DNA from: UBA995 sp035477115
GTDB lineage: Bacteria > Bacillota > Sulfobacillia > UBA995
Direction: 5' to 3'
DNA length: 64,000 nt
Assembly: GCA_035477115.1 (NCBI GenBank)
Contig: DATIKW010000042.1
Location: 44,838-108,837 of the forward strand
The first letter of the stretch is position 1; every line of letters begins with the position of its first letter. This document shows, one piece after another, positions 6,967-16,065 of the stretch. Both the position numbers and the translations under genes were made by a program. The notes below the pieces were generated by a model, which saw only the letters and a program-made list of their open reading frames with translations, had not been told where the DNA came from and did no database searches.

Positions 6967-8457
6967 TCATCCCTCACCGATCGCCGGCCCGTCTCCGGGG
7001 ACCGGCTTCCGGATCAGGCGTAGCTTCCGATACAGGCTCGCCCGGCTTATGCCGAGTTCTCTGGCGGCCGCCTCCAGGGCGCGCGCCCCCCGCCCGTGGC
7101 GCTCCAGATGAGCATCGAGGATCTCCGCCTCAAACCGCCGCAACTGCTGGTGCAAGCTCCCGGAGGCGCGGGTGGACAGTCTCCGGATATGGGGCGGGAG
7201 GCTATCCCCATCGAGCAACGCACCCTGCCCCACGTGAAGCGCATACTGGACCGCGTTCTCCAGTTCCCGGACGTTGCCTGGCCAGGAGTGGGCCCGCAAT
7301 AGCTCGATGGCTCTTCCCGTGAAGCCGACCGCGGCCGAAGCCGCCGGCCATCGGTGCTGTTCCAGCAAGTATTCGGCCAACGCGATGACGTCACCTCCCC
7401 TGGCTCGCAGGGGCGGTATCGCTATCGGTATGACGTTCATCCGGTAGTAGAGATCTTCCCGGAATTTCCGCTGGCGGATCAGCCGCTCGAGATCCTGGTT
7501 GGTGGCGGCGAGGATGCGGACGTCTACCCGCCGGGGTCGGGTCCCGCCTACCCGTTCCACGACTCGATCCTGCAGGAACCGCAGCAGCTTGCCCTGCAGG
7601 GGCGGCGAGAGTTCTCCGACTTCGTCCAGGAAGAGAGTGCCGCCATGCGCTAGTTCGAACTTGCCCGCCTTGCCCTCGCGCCTCGCTCCGGTGAAGGCTC
7701 CGCCCTCGTACCCGAACACCTCGCTCTCCAGGAGGTTTTCCGGGATCGCCCCGCAGTTGATGACCACAAACGGCCCGGAGGCGCGGCGGCCGGCGCGATG
7801 GATCGCCTGGGCGAACATCTCCTTCCCCGTGCCGCTCTCGCCGAAGAGCAGCACGGTAGCGTCGCCCGCGGCTGCCCGGAGGGCCAGTCCCTTGGCCCTC
7901 TCGATCGCCGGGCTCGTGCCCTTGATATCGGAGAACTCGAACATCTTCCAGCCTGCGTCCGGCCGTCCGGGAAGGCCATCGGGGGAAACCGGCCGATGGG
8001 CGGCGTGGTTCAGGGCGACGGCCTTGGCCAACAAGTCGGTCACCCGGTTGAGGAACTCGGTCATCACTTGTCGCTTGCCGAGCAAGATGCGCCGTTGCCC
8101 TTCATCCAGCGCGATCAGGCCGGCCACGCCGATCGCCCTCCCGTTGAGGATGATCGGCCCGCATATCTCGGCCTGTTCGTCGGTCTCGCCTCGCAACGAG
8201 CGCGGATCATAGGCCGGGTCGCCGGCCGGGTCCTCCACGACGAGAACCTGGCCGGAGCGTAGGGCGCGGCCGTAAAGGAACCCACTCCCCGGATCGCCGT
8301 CTTCCTCCCGCCTGCCAACCCAGTCCCGATACTTACCCGTGCCGGCCACGATGGTCAGGGTGTCGTCGACGATCTCGAACTCGAGGCCGAGCGCCGCCGC
8401 CATCGCCTCGGCCACTCCCTGGGCGACCGGCTGCACCGTCATCAGGGGCGACCTCAT
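6967..8457 (-). CDS. Sigma-54-dependent activator (bacterial enhancer-binding protein)
   Basis: A 496-residue regulator with three parts: an N-terminal GAF/PAS-like sensor (about residues 1-150, ligand unknown), a central AAA+ domain, and a C-terminal Fis-type helix-turn-helix. In the AAA+ part are Walker A GESGTGKE (206-213), the sigma-54-contacting loop GAFTGA (253-258), Walker B LFLDEVGE (275-282) and an arginine-finger region FREDLYYR. The last 40 residues contain ARELGISRASLYRKL. The ATG at 8457 is preferred over one 36 bases upstream because CGGAGGT precedes it by 9 bases. Sigma-54 promoters lie on both sides, each in front of a class III aminotransferase, so it very likely controls both operons in response to an amine-related signal (inference). 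Confidence 0.93.
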   Translation of the reverse strand: MRSPLMTVQPVAQGVAEAMAAALGLEFEIVDDTLTIVAGTGKYRDWVGRREEDGDPGSGFLYGRALRSGQVLVVEDPAGDPAYDPRSLRGETDEQAEICGPIILNGRAIGVAGLIALDEGQRRILLGKRQVMTEFLNRVTDLLAKAVALNHAAHRPVSPDGLPGRPDAGWKMFEFSDIKGTSPAIERAKGLALRAAAGDATVLLFGESGTGKEMFAQAIHRAGRRASGPFVVINCGAIPENLLESEVFGYEGGAFTGARREGKAGKFELAHGGTLFLDEVGELSPPLQGKLLRFLQDRVVERVGGTRPRRVDVRILAATNQDLERLIRQRKFREDLYYRMNVIPIAIPPLRARGGDVIALAEYLLEQHRWPAASAAVGFTGRAIELLRAHSWPGNVRELENAVQYALHVGQGALLDGDSLPPHIRRLSTRASGSLHQQLRRFEAEILDAHLERHGRGARALEAAARELGISRASLYRKLRLIRKPVPGDGPAIGEG

Positions 8458-8594
8458 GCTATCCGTACCTCCGTGGTCGAGCTTCGCGCCCATGGCCGAC
8501 AGTCAATGCCCCGGCACCCGGGGCTCGCGGCAATGTGCGGATATATTCCGTCTTCCACTCGCCATGTCCTGCCTCGGGCGACTGCGGGAGCGAT

Positions 8595-8610
8595 CGGCAC
8601 GGATCTTGTA
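8595..8610 (+). promoter_or_regulatory. Sigma-54 (-24/-12) promoter of the plus-strand aminotransferase
   Basis: CGGCACG, four bases, TTGTA. The -24 element is complete from GG onward and the spacing (10 bases between GG and the -12 pair) is exact; the -12 pair is GT instead of GC. Transcription would start near 8621, about 80 bases before the ATG at 8704. The divergent sigma-54 activator gene starts 137 bases upstream. Confidence 0.7.
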
Positions 8611-8703
8611 AGTGGTTGTGAAGCAGACGTGCGTGAGACCCACCGGCGGACGCCAGGACGATGGGTCGAGCGCCGCAATGTTCGAGGTGAGGGAGGATGG
8701 TTC

Positions 8704-10056
8704 ATGCCCGGCCAGAATCATGCGCAGATCATCGAGGAATCCAGGAGGATCCTGGACATGATCGCCCGGCGGGAACTGGCTCCGGCGGAGCGCGGGCGAG
8801 TGGTGGAGGATACGGTGTACGGCTTCCGCGAACACGTCAACCCCGGCTTCCTCGAATACCGTAAATCCGTCTCCACCGACTACACGGCCGTGGAATGGGA
8901 AGACGAAGCCGCCTCTTTCAAGGACATACAGGGACGGGAGTTCATCGATTGCCTCGGGGGGTACGGCATCTACAACTGCGGCCATCGCCACCCCCGGGTG
9001 GTCGAGGCTGTCGTCAACCAACTGCGACGCCAGGCCCTGCACAGCCAGGAGTTGCTCGATCCGCTTCGCGCCTTGCTGGCGCGACTGGTCGCCGATCTGA
9101 CCCCCGGCGACCTCCGGTGCTCCTTCTTCACCTGTAGCGGGACCGAGAGCGTGGAAGGGGCGATGAAGCTCGCCCGGCTCTATACCCGGCGTCCGACTTT
9201 CGTTGCCGCGATCAACGCCTATCACGGAATGGGCATGGGGTCGCTGTCGCTCACTTCCAAGGCCGTGTATCGGCGGCCTTTCCTGCCCTTGCTGCCTTAC
9301 GTGCGCCACGTCACCTTCGGCGATGCGGCGGCGCTCGAGGAGATCCTGGCCTCCTGCGCCTTCACCGGCGAGGACGTCGCCGCCGTGTTCCTCGAGCCGG
9401 TTCAGGGGGAAGGCGGGGCGCGGGTGGCACCCGAAGGCTACCTCCCGGACGTGCGTGCCCTGTGCGACCGATACGGAGCGCTGCTGGTGCTGGACGAGGT
9501 GCAGACGGGGATGGGCCGGACCGGCAAGGTATTCGCCTGCGAACACTGGGACGTGGTTCCCGATATCCTCTGCCTGGGCAAGGCGTTCGGCGGCGGCGTC
9601 ATGCCCATCGGCGCCTTCGTGGCCAATCCGAAGGTATGGGAGCCGATGTGCCCGAACCCCTTCATCCACATATCGACCTTCGGAGGCAATCCCATCAGTT
9701 GCGCGGCCGCCATTGCGGCCATAAATGTGATGCTGGAGGAGCGCCTGCCCGAACGAGCCGCAGAAACGGGAACCTACTTCCTCGCCGGGCTTCGGAAGCT
9801 GGTGGCCGAGTACCCGGACGTGTGCCTGGAGGCGCGCGGGCTGGGTCTATTGCTGGGGATCGAGTTCCACTCCAATGAGGTCGGATACAAGGTCGCCAAG
9901 GGTCTATTCGAGAATGGGATTCTCGTGGCCGGCACCTTGATCAATGCGAAGACCATTCGCATCGAACCGCCGCTGATCATCGGCCGGACCGACGTCGACC
10001 GGGTGCTATCCGTCTTGGACGAGGTGCTGAAGAAGATCGCCCGGGGTGGCGCTTAG
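8704..10056 (+). CDS. Class III aminotransferase, putrescine aminotransferase-like
   Basis: A 450-residue PLP enzyme with TCSGTESVEGAMKLA (phosphate binding), Asp264 in LVLDEVQTGMGRTG and Schiff-base Lys293 in CLGKAFGGGVMPIGAF. These match the branch of class III aminotransferases that includes putrescine and acetylornithine aminotransferases. The N-terminal extension before the fold (about 40 residues) also resembles the YgjG type. The start at 8704 is supported by GGGAGG 7 bases upstream and by the position of the sigma-54 promoter; an open frame extends further upstream but crosses the promoter. It is followed by ferredoxin and AOR genes, so its aldehyde product may be passed directly to the AOR (inference). 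It is distinct in sequence from the minus-strand aminotransferase and lacks that enzyme's Cys insert. Confidence 0.9.
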   Translation: MPGQNHAQIIEESRRILDMIARRELAPAERGRVVEDTVYGFREHVNPGFLEYRKSVSTDYTAVEWEDEAASFKDIQGREFIDCLGGYGIYNCGHRHPRVVEAVVNQLRRQALHSQELLDPLRALLARLVADLTPGDLRCSFFTCSGTESVEGAMKLARLYTRRPTFVAAINAYHGMGMGSLSLTSKAVYRRPFLPLLPYVRHVTFGDAAALEEILASCAFTGEDVAAVFLEPVQGEGGARVAPEGYLPDVRALCDRYGALLVLDEVQTGMGRTGKVFACEHWDVVPDILCLGKAFGGGVMPIGAFVANPKVWEPMCPNPFIHISTFGGNPISCAAAIAAINVMLEERLPERAAETGTYFLAGLRKLVAEYPDVCLEARGLGLLLGIEFHSNEVGYKVAKGLFENGILVAGTLINAKTIRIEPPLIIGRTDVDRVLSVLDEVLKKIARGGA

Positions 10057-10141
10057 CCTGGCGTGATGCCTCGCGGGACGCAGTTGGACCTGACGGCGGC
10101 CGGCGACGACGGTGACGGCCGCCAATGAGGAGGGGAGTAGT

Positions 10142-10537
10142 TTGCTGAAATTTCGTCCCGAACTCTGCCTGGCTTGCGAGGCTTGCCAACTCGCGTGCAC
10201 GGCTCGAAAGCTCGGCCACTTCGCGCCGCGCCAGGCGCTCATGCGCATCGAGGCGCGGTTTGGCGCGGAGGACCGGTCGGTGGAAGCTCTCGTCTGCGAT
10301 CACTGCGGCGAGTGCGCCCGAATATGCCCGGAAGCGGCCATCACCATGCAGCCAGGCCCCCGGGTAGACCCGGATGCCTGCACCGCCTGTAGCGCCTGCG
10401 GCGCAGCCTGCCCCCGGCGGGTGATCCTGTTCGACGCCGCCGGCATGCCGCGGATATGTGACGATTGCTCCGGCGGGCCGGCCTGCGCCGACTGGTGCCC
10501 CGTGGGCGCGCTGAGCTGGGAGGAGGTGGAAGCATGA
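10142..10537 (+). CDS. Four-cluster ferredoxin, probable electron partner of the AOR
   Basis: A 131-residue iron-sulfur protein with sixteen cysteines in four groups: CLACEACQLAC, CDHCGECARICP, CTACSACGAACP and CDDC-x4-C-x3-CP. This is enough for four [4Fe-4S] clusters, as in the HycB/HydN/AOR-small-subunit type. It probably takes electrons from aldehyde oxidation and passes them to soluble ferredoxin or another carrier. The start is placed at a TTG at 10142 because GAGGAGGGG precedes it; an ATG ten codons upstream lies before that site. Its stop overlaps the AOR start by 4 bases (ATGA), indicating translational coupling. Confidence 0.9.
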   Translation: MLKFRPELCLACEACQLACTARKLGHFAPRQALMRIEARFGAEDRSVEALVCDHCGECARICPEAAITMQPGPRVDPDACTACSACGAACPRRVILFDAAGMPRICDDCSGGPACADWCPVGALSWEEVEA

Positions 10538-12291
10538 GCTACCAGGGGAAGATCCTGCGCATTGACTTGACCTCGGGAACCTCGCGGACCGAGGAACTGG
10601 ACGGGGACTGGGCGCGGCAGTACCTGGGCGGCAAGGGCCTGGGGGCAAGGTATTTCGCGGCCGCCGTGCCTGCCGGCACCGATCCCCTGTCCCCCGCCAA
10701 TCGGGTAGTGCTGATGACCGGCCCGCTGGGAGGCACAATCGCTCCCTGTACGGGGCGGCTGAGCATCACCACCAGGTCTCCGGCCACCGGGACGATCCTC
10801 GAATCGGGGATCGGCGGCACGATGGGACCCGAGATCAAGTTCGCCGGATTTGACGGGATCATCCTCGGAGGTCGCGCCGACCGGCTGGTCTATGCCGTGG
10901 TGGATGACCGTAGCGTATCGCTGCGGGATGCGGGACACCTGCGGGGGAAGGGAGCCCACGCCGTCGAGCTGGCCCTCAAATCCGAACTCGGCGGCGACTT
11001 CCGGGTGATCGCCATCGGCCAGGCCGGCGAGAACCTGGTGCCCATGGCTTGTCTGACCTCGGAACTATATCGGCAGGCGGGGCGGGGGGGAGCGGGAGCC
11101 GTCTTCGGCGCGATGAACCTCAAGGCGCTGTGCGTGCGCGGGACGAATCCAGTCCGGGTGCCCGACATCGCCGAGTTCATGCGGGTCGTGACCGCCTTGA
11201 CCCGCGAAGACTGCTTCTCCGATGTGAACCTGGGCATGAGGACCGACGGTACGCCTCAACTCGTTGATGCTTCGAACGCCGCGGGCATCCTCCCCACCCG
11301 CAACTTCCAGGATGGGATGTTCGAGGGGGCCGGCCGGATCAATTCCGACCAGCTCAAGAAGCACCGCCGGCGCAAGAATGCCTGTTTTGCGTGCACCCTG
11401 GCTTGCGGCAACTACACGCGCATGGGGCAGTCGGTCGTGGAAGGACCGGAGTATGAGACCCTCGCCCTGGCCGGCTCCAACTGCGGCATAGACGATCTCG
11501 AGGCGATCGTCCGCTTCAACGCCGCCTGCGATGACCACGGGATCGACACCATATCGGCCGGGAATGCCATCGCCTTCGCCATGGAACTCACCGAGCGGGG
11601 CATTCATGACTTCGGACTGCGTTTCGGCGAGACCGAGCTGTATGCGCAAATCCCGAGGCTCATCGCCCTGCGCACCGGCATCGGGGCGGAGTTGGCTCGC
11701 GGCGTTCGCCATCTCGCCGAAAGGTACGGCGGGCGTGATTTCGCGATGGAAGTCAAGGGCCTCGAGGTCCCCGGCTACGATCCGCGCGGAGCATGGGGGA
11801 TGGGGCTGGCTTACGCGACCTCGGACCGGGGCGCCTGCCACATGCGGGCCTGGCCGGTGGCGGACGAGGCATACGGTCCGGTGGACCCCTTTACGATCGA
11901 AGGCAAGGCGGAACTGGTGATCCGCGGCCAGCACTATAACGCCGCGAAGTTCTCGCTGATCGTCTGCGATTTCTGGGCAATCGCCCCGTCCAGGCTGGCC
12001 GAATTGGCCACGGTCTGCGTCGGCCGGAAGATCACGCCCGAGGAACTCGATCTGGTCGGAGAACGGATCTACAACCTCACCCGGCTGTTCAACGTGGAGG
12101 CCGGTTTCCGCCGGGAACACGACTGTCTGCCCGAGCGTTTCTTCCGAGAGCCGCTGAAAAGCGGCCGGCCGGCAGGCCGGATCTACCCCCGGGCGGAGTT
12201 CGATAAGCTGCTGGCCCGGTACTACGAGTTGCGAGACTGGGACGAACAGGGCGTGCCCCGGGAAGGCAAACGGATTCAGCTAGGATTGTAG
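10534..12291 (+). CDS. Aldehyde:ferredoxin oxidoreductase (tungsten/molybdopterin family)
   Basis: A 585-residue AOR-family enzyme. The N-terminus (YQGKILRIDLTSG, then YLGGKGLGARYF) is the AOR N-terminal beta domain. Cys284, Cys287 and Cys291 in CFACTLAC form the usual CxxCxxxC part of the [4Fe-4S] site, and a later Cys in LIVCDFWA probably supplies the fourth ligand. DDHGIDTISAGN is the pterin-contact region. The family oxidises aldehydes to carboxylic acids and reduces ferredoxin, using a tungsten (rarely molybdenum) bis-pterin. Placed after an aminotransferase and a polyferredoxin and before an NDP-forming acyl-CoA synthetase, it probably oxidises the amino-derived aldehyde. The metal cannot be read from sequence. 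Confidence 0.93.
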   Translation: MSYQGKILRIDLTSGTSRTEELDGDWARQYLGGKGLGARYFAAAVPAGTDPLSPANRVVLMTGPLGGTIAPCTGRLSITTRSPATGTILESGIGGTMGPEIKFAGFDGIILGGRADRLVYAVVDDRSVSLRDAGHLRGKGAHAVELALKSELGGDFRVIAIGQAGENLVPMACLTSELYRQAGRGGAGAVFGAMNLKALCVRGTNPVRVPDIAEFMRVVTALTREDCFSDVNLGMRTDGTPQLVDASNAAGILPTRNFQDGMFEGAGRINSDQLKKHRRRKNACFACTLACGNYTRMGQSVVEGPEYETLALAGSNCGIDDLEAIVRFNAACDDHGIDTISAGNAIAFAMELTERGIHDFGLRFGETELYAQIPRLIALRTGIGAELARGVRHLAERYGGRDFAMEVKGLEVPGYDPRGAWGMGLAYATSDRGACHMRAWPVADEAYGPVDPFTIEGKAELVIRGQHYNAAKFSLIVCDFWAIAPSRLAELATVCVGRKITPEELDLVGERIYNLTRLFNVEAGFRREHDCLPERFFREPLKSGRPAGRIYPRAEFDKLLARYYELRDWDEQGVPREGKRIQLGL

Positions 12292-12317
12292 GCCACTCGG
12301 ACATGACCGATTCAGTG

Positions 12318-12346
12318 GCAGGGGTGGGTTCGGAACCCGCCCCTGC
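12318..12346. repeat. Dispersed palindrome, copy 3
   Basis: Inverted repeat with left arm GCAGGGGTGGGTTC and right arm GAACCCGCCCCTGC around a central G. Compared with the other copies, TA pairs at the ends are changed to CA/TG in a compensatory way; one position would form a G-U pair as RNA. It lies in the 221-base gap between the AOR and acyl-CoA synthetase genes; the rest of the gap shows nothing recognisable. Confidence 0.8.
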
Positions 12347-12512
12347 ATAGGTTGCGGGCAGGACCATGAACGCATATCGGTAGTGGCGACATACCGCTGA
12401 AGCCCACAGCTTCCCATGAGGCATTCACTCGTTGTGAACCCCTGGCTCCCCCTACCAAACGGAAGGACGAAACCCGCTCCGGGACGAACTCTATGCCAGG
12501 GGGTGGGCCAGC

Positions 12513-14654
12513 TTGGGGTTTGTGGCTTATGACCGCGAGAGCATGGATCGTTTCTTCCGACCGCGTTCCGTAGCCATCGTCGGCGTGTCCCGCACCACCG
12601 GCGAAGGCTCATTCAACATTGTGGAGAACCTGCTCGCCTACGGCTATCCGGGCGAGGTATACCCCGTGAACCCGAGCGCCTCGACGATCCTCGGCCTTCG
12701 CTGCTATGCCTCGGTGGCCGAGTTGCCGGCCGTGCCGGACCTGGCGGTCATCAGCCTGCCCCGCGAGCTGGTGCCCGGAGCGGTCCGCGACTGCGTGGCC
12801 CGCGGGATCAAAGCCCTCATCATCATCACTCAGGGCTTCGCGGAGGCGGACGCCGACGGTGCGCGATTGCAGGAGGAGTTCCTCGCCGCGCTCGCCGGTT
12901 CGGGCGCCCGGCTCATGGGTCCCAACACCCTGGGCACGGTGAACATATTCGAGCGCTTCTCGAGTTCCTTCATGCGCATCGCCCGGACCGACCCCCTGCC
13001 CACCGGCCTGGTATGTCAGACCGGCTTCTTCCTGGCCACCGACCTGGCACCGTCGGTGGGGCTGGGATTGGCGGCGGATGTGGGCAACGCCGTCGACGTG
13101 AGCCTGCCCGAATGCCTGGCTTACCTCGCCGACGATGAGCGCACCCGGGTCCTCGCCATCCACCTCGAGGGGGTCCAGGACGGCCGTCGCCTGTTCGAGG
13201 TCGCCCGCGAGATCACGCCCCGCAAGCCGATCCTCGCCCTCAAGACCGGGCGCAGTCCGGCAGGGGCGCAGGCTGCCGGATCCCACACCGGGTCGCTGAC
13301 CGGCGAGGACGCGGTGTACCAGGCCGCATTCGATCAGGCAGGCGTCTTGCGGATGGACGACGCCGAAGAACTCGATGACGCACTCAAGGCTTTCCTGCGG
13401 CTGCCGCCCATCGCCGGCAACCGGGTTGCCGTCGTAACCGCGACGGGCGGCGGCGGCATCATGGCCGTGGACGCCTGCTCGGAGTATGGACTGGAACTGG
13501 CTCGCTTCTCCGAGGATACCATCGCCTACATCCGGGCGGGGGCTCCGCCATGGTTCGAGCCCCAGAACCCGCTGGACGTGTGGCCCGCCGCCATAGGGAG
13601 GCCCTACGCCCTGGCGTTCGCCGACATGTTCCGTAAGGTCCTCGACGACCCCGGTGTGGATGCCGTGCTGTGCGTGGGAGGCGCGCTTGCCGCCACCGGC
13701 GATCAACTGGCCGGTTTCGTCCGGTTGTCAGGGGAAATCCGACCGGACAAGCCGGTGGTGTGGTGGGTGCAAGGGCGCGAGGTCCAGTCCAAGGCCTCCC
13801 TTGCGGAACGCGACAGCCACGTCGCCGTCTATCCCTCGCCCGAACGGGCGATGCGGGCGCTGGCTCGGCTACATCGCTACCATTCGGCCATCAAGGACCG
13901 GAAGCCGCGGATTCCCGCCGTATCCGCCGGACCCGACGTCAACGCCGGCCGCATTGCCTCGGTGCTCTCCTCCGCGGGTCCTGGCTTCATGGGCCCGGAA
14001 GCCTTCGACTTATTGGAGGCGTACGGGATCAAGACGGCTCCCTGGGCCGTCGCCGCGTCGCCGGAAGCAGTCGGAGAAGCCGCGGATTGTATGGGGTACC
14101 CGGTGGCCGTCAAGGGGCTGGGGTCCGACCTCGTTCACAAGACCGAGCGAGGCGCCGTGGCCATCGACGTACGTTCGCGAGGAGGAGCTGAGCAGGCCGC
14201 GCTGGCCATCCGCGAGCGGACGGGCGCGGCGTTGACGGGGTTCCTGGTTCAGCGGTACCTGGGAGGCGGATACGAGGTCATCCTGGGCGGGAAGCAGGAT
14301 GCGCAGTTCGGGCCGGTTGTCTTGTTCGGGGCGGGAGGAATCCTGACCGAGCTGGTCCACGATGTGAGTATCGGACTGGCTCCCCTGAGCCAGGAGGAAG
14401 CTCTCGCCCTGATCGAACGGACGCGGGCTTTCCGCATCCTGTCGGGCGTCCGGGGGAGACCTCCGGCCGATATCGCGGCCGTCGTCAATGCCCTGCTCCG
14501 CGTATCCCAGCTTCTCGCCGGACACCCGGAAGTGGCGGAACTCGACATCAATCCCCTCCTGGTCTTCCCCCGCGGCGAAGGATGCGTGGCAGTCGACGCG
14601 CGAATCCGAATCCAGGAAAGGAGATCCAGCCGGGTCGCCCGAATGACCCCTTGA
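12513..14654 (+). CDS. NDP-forming acyl-CoA synthetase (fused alpha and beta parts)
   Basis: A 713-residue single-chain acyl-CoA synthetase of the acetyl-CoA synthetase (ADP-forming) superfamily. Order: CoA-binding Rossmann domain (about 10-145, starting with FFRPRSVAIVGVS), two succinyl-CoA-synthetase-like flavodoxin folds carrying the phospho-acceptor His258 in GSHTGSLTGED, and a C-terminal ATP-grasp domain from about residue 480 (VAVKGLGSDLVHKTERG). Enzymes of this type convert acyl-CoA + ADP + Pi to acid + ATP, or the reverse. Next to an AOR this could link acid formation to CoA activation or to ATP gain. The TTG at 12513 has AGGGGGTGG 6 bases upstream; the ATG at 12543 is a weaker alternative. 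Confidence 0.9.
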   Translation: MGFVAYDRESMDRFFRPRSVAIVGVSRTTGEGSFNIVENLLAYGYPGEVYPVNPSASTILGLRCYASVAELPAVPDLAVISLPRELVPGAVRDCVARGIKALIIITQGFAEADADGARLQEEFLAALAGSGARLMGPNTLGTVNIFERFSSSFMRIARTDPLPTGLVCQTGFFLATDLAPSVGLGLAADVGNAVDVSLPECLAYLADDERTRVLAIHLEGVQDGRRLFEVAREITPRKPILALKTGRSPAGAQAAGSHTGSLTGEDAVYQAAFDQAGVLRMDDAEELDDALKAFLRLPPIAGNRVAVVTATGGGGIMAVDACSEYGLELARFSEDTIAYIRAGAPPWFEPQNPLDVWPAAIGRPYALAFADMFRKVLDDPGVDAVLCVGGALAATGDQLAGFVRLSGEIRPDKPVVWWVQGREVQSKASLAERDSHVAVYPSPERAMRALARLHRYHSAIKDRKPRIPAVSAGPDVNAGRIASVLSSAGPGFMGPEAFDLLEAYGIKTAPWAVAASPEAVGEAADCMGYPVAVKGLGSDLVHKTERGAVAIDVRSRGGAEQAALAIRERTGAALTGFLVQRYLGGGYEVILGGKQDAQFGPVVLFGAGGILTELVHDVSIGLAPLSQEEALALIERTRAFRILSGVRGRPPADIAAVVNALLRVSQLLAGHPEVAELDINPLLVFPRGEGCVAVDARIRIQERRSSRVARMTP

Positions 14655-14685
14655 GACGAAACTGATGCGCAGAGGGGGCGTTAGT

Positions 14686-16065
14686 GTGCGATCTCTCTTG
14701 CGCGAGGCGGTCCGGGGCAAGCCGGCCGACTTCGTGGAAGTGCGGGTCGAGGAGACGAGGACGACCAATATCCAGTTCCAAGGGGCAACCTTACAGAACC
14801 TCGCCGAATCCTTGAGTTTCGGGGGCAGCGTCCGTGCCCTGATCGGAGGAGGATGGGGGTTCGCATCCTTCAACCGCCTCGATGACCTGGCGCGGCAGGT
14901 GGACCTGGCCATCGCTCACGCCCGGCTTGTGGCCAGGGCGGTCAAGGTGCAAGCGCGGTTGGCCCCGGTGGAACCGGTAGTGGATGTCGTGCCCCTGCCG
15001 CCGGGCGTCGACCCGGCCTCGCTATCGCTCAGGGACAAGAAGGCGATCCTGCACGATTATAACTCCGCAATCCTCGGCTTCGGCCCGCCAATCGTGAGTT
15101 CGCGCATCCGGTATCGCGACATCCATACGCGACTCCACTACGCGAACAGTGATGGCACCTACCTCGAACAGGAGCGGCTGGACGTGGCCGGGAGTTTTGC
15201 CGCAATCGCCCGCCGGGACGAGTTGACTCAACTCGGCTTCCGCAGCTTCGGGGGGAAAGCGGGCTATGGTCTCCTGAAAGCTCAAGGGGCCGAGGTGGTC
15301 CAGAGGTGCGAGGCGGCCCGCGACATGCTGGCGGCGCCGGTCGTTCAGGGCGGCGAGTACCCGGTGGTGCTCGATCCGGAACTGGCCGGCATTTTCGTCC
15401 ATGAGGCGTTCGGCCACCTGTCCGAAGGCGACAATGTGTACGAAAACCCGCGACTTCAGGAGATCATGGCCCTGGGTCGGCGGTTCGGCCCCCCTGACCT
15501 GAACATCTTCGACAGCGGACAGGAGACGGGCAGCCAGGGGCACCTCGCTTACGACGACGAGGGGGTCCCAACGCAAAAGACCTACCTGATCCGGGACGGC
15601 CTGCTGGTCGGCAGGCTGCACTCCCGGGAGACGGCGGGGCGAATGGGCGAAGCGGTCACCGGCAGCGCCCGGGCGCTCGACTACCGGTTCCCTCCCATAC
15701 CTCGCATGCGCACCACGACCATCCAGCCGGGCAAGGCGAGTTTCGAGGAAATGCTCGACGGGATCGAACTCGGGGTGTACGCCAAGGGAGCCTATGGCGG
15801 GCAGACGGCAGGGGAGATGTTCACCTTCACCGCCGGAGAAGGCTTCATGATCCGGGGCGGCAAGCTGGCCGAGCGGGTGCGCGATGTCACGCTCACGGGG
15901 AACGTGTTCGCCACGCTCCTGAACATCGACCGGGTGGGCGAGGACTACGTCGTCCACGGCTCGGCCGGCGGCTGTGGCAAGGGAGAACAGTCTCCCCTGC
16001 CGGTCGGTGAGGGCGCCCCTCACATCCGCATCCAGAAGGTCGTCGTAGGAGGCAAGGCAGGATGA
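14686..16065 (+). CDS. tldD: TldD, metalloprotease subunit
   Basis: A 459-residue TldD. The zinc motif HEAFGH (His239, Glu240, His243) followed by LSEGDN is intact, and the C-terminal GGKLAERVRDVTLTGNV is typical. TldD with TldE/PmbA forms a heterodimeric protease that trims unfolded peptides, for example modified peptide leaders and CcdA in E. coli. The GTG at 14686 is preferred: AGAGGGGG lies 8 bases upstream, while the ATG seven codons earlier has no ribosome binding site. The stop overlaps the next gene by ATGA. It follows the acyl-CoA synthetase by 31 bases, so it may be in the same transcript, but no functional link to it is evident. Confidence 0.92.
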   Translation: MRSLLREAVRGKPADFVEVRVEETRTTNIQFQGATLQNLAESLSFGGSVRALIGGGWGFASFNRLDDLARQVDLAIAHARLVARAVKVQARLAPVEPVVDVVPLPPGVDPASLSLRDKKAILHDYNSAILGFGPPIVSSRIRYRDIHTRLHYANSDGTYLEQERLDVAGSFAAIARRDELTQLGFRSFGGKAGYGLLKAQGAEVVQRCEAARDMLAAPVVQGGEYPVVLDPELAGIFVHEAFGHLSEGDNVYENPRLQEIMALGRRFGPPDLNIFDSGQETGSQGHLAYDDEGVPTQKTYLIRDGLLVGRLHSRETAGRMGEAVTGSARALDYRFPPIPRMRTTTIQPGKASFEEMLDGIELGVYAKGAYGGQTAGEMFTFTAGEGFMIRGGKLAERVRDVTLTGNVFATLLNIDRVGEDYVVHGSAGGCGKGEQSPLPVGEGAPHIRIQKVVVGGKAG

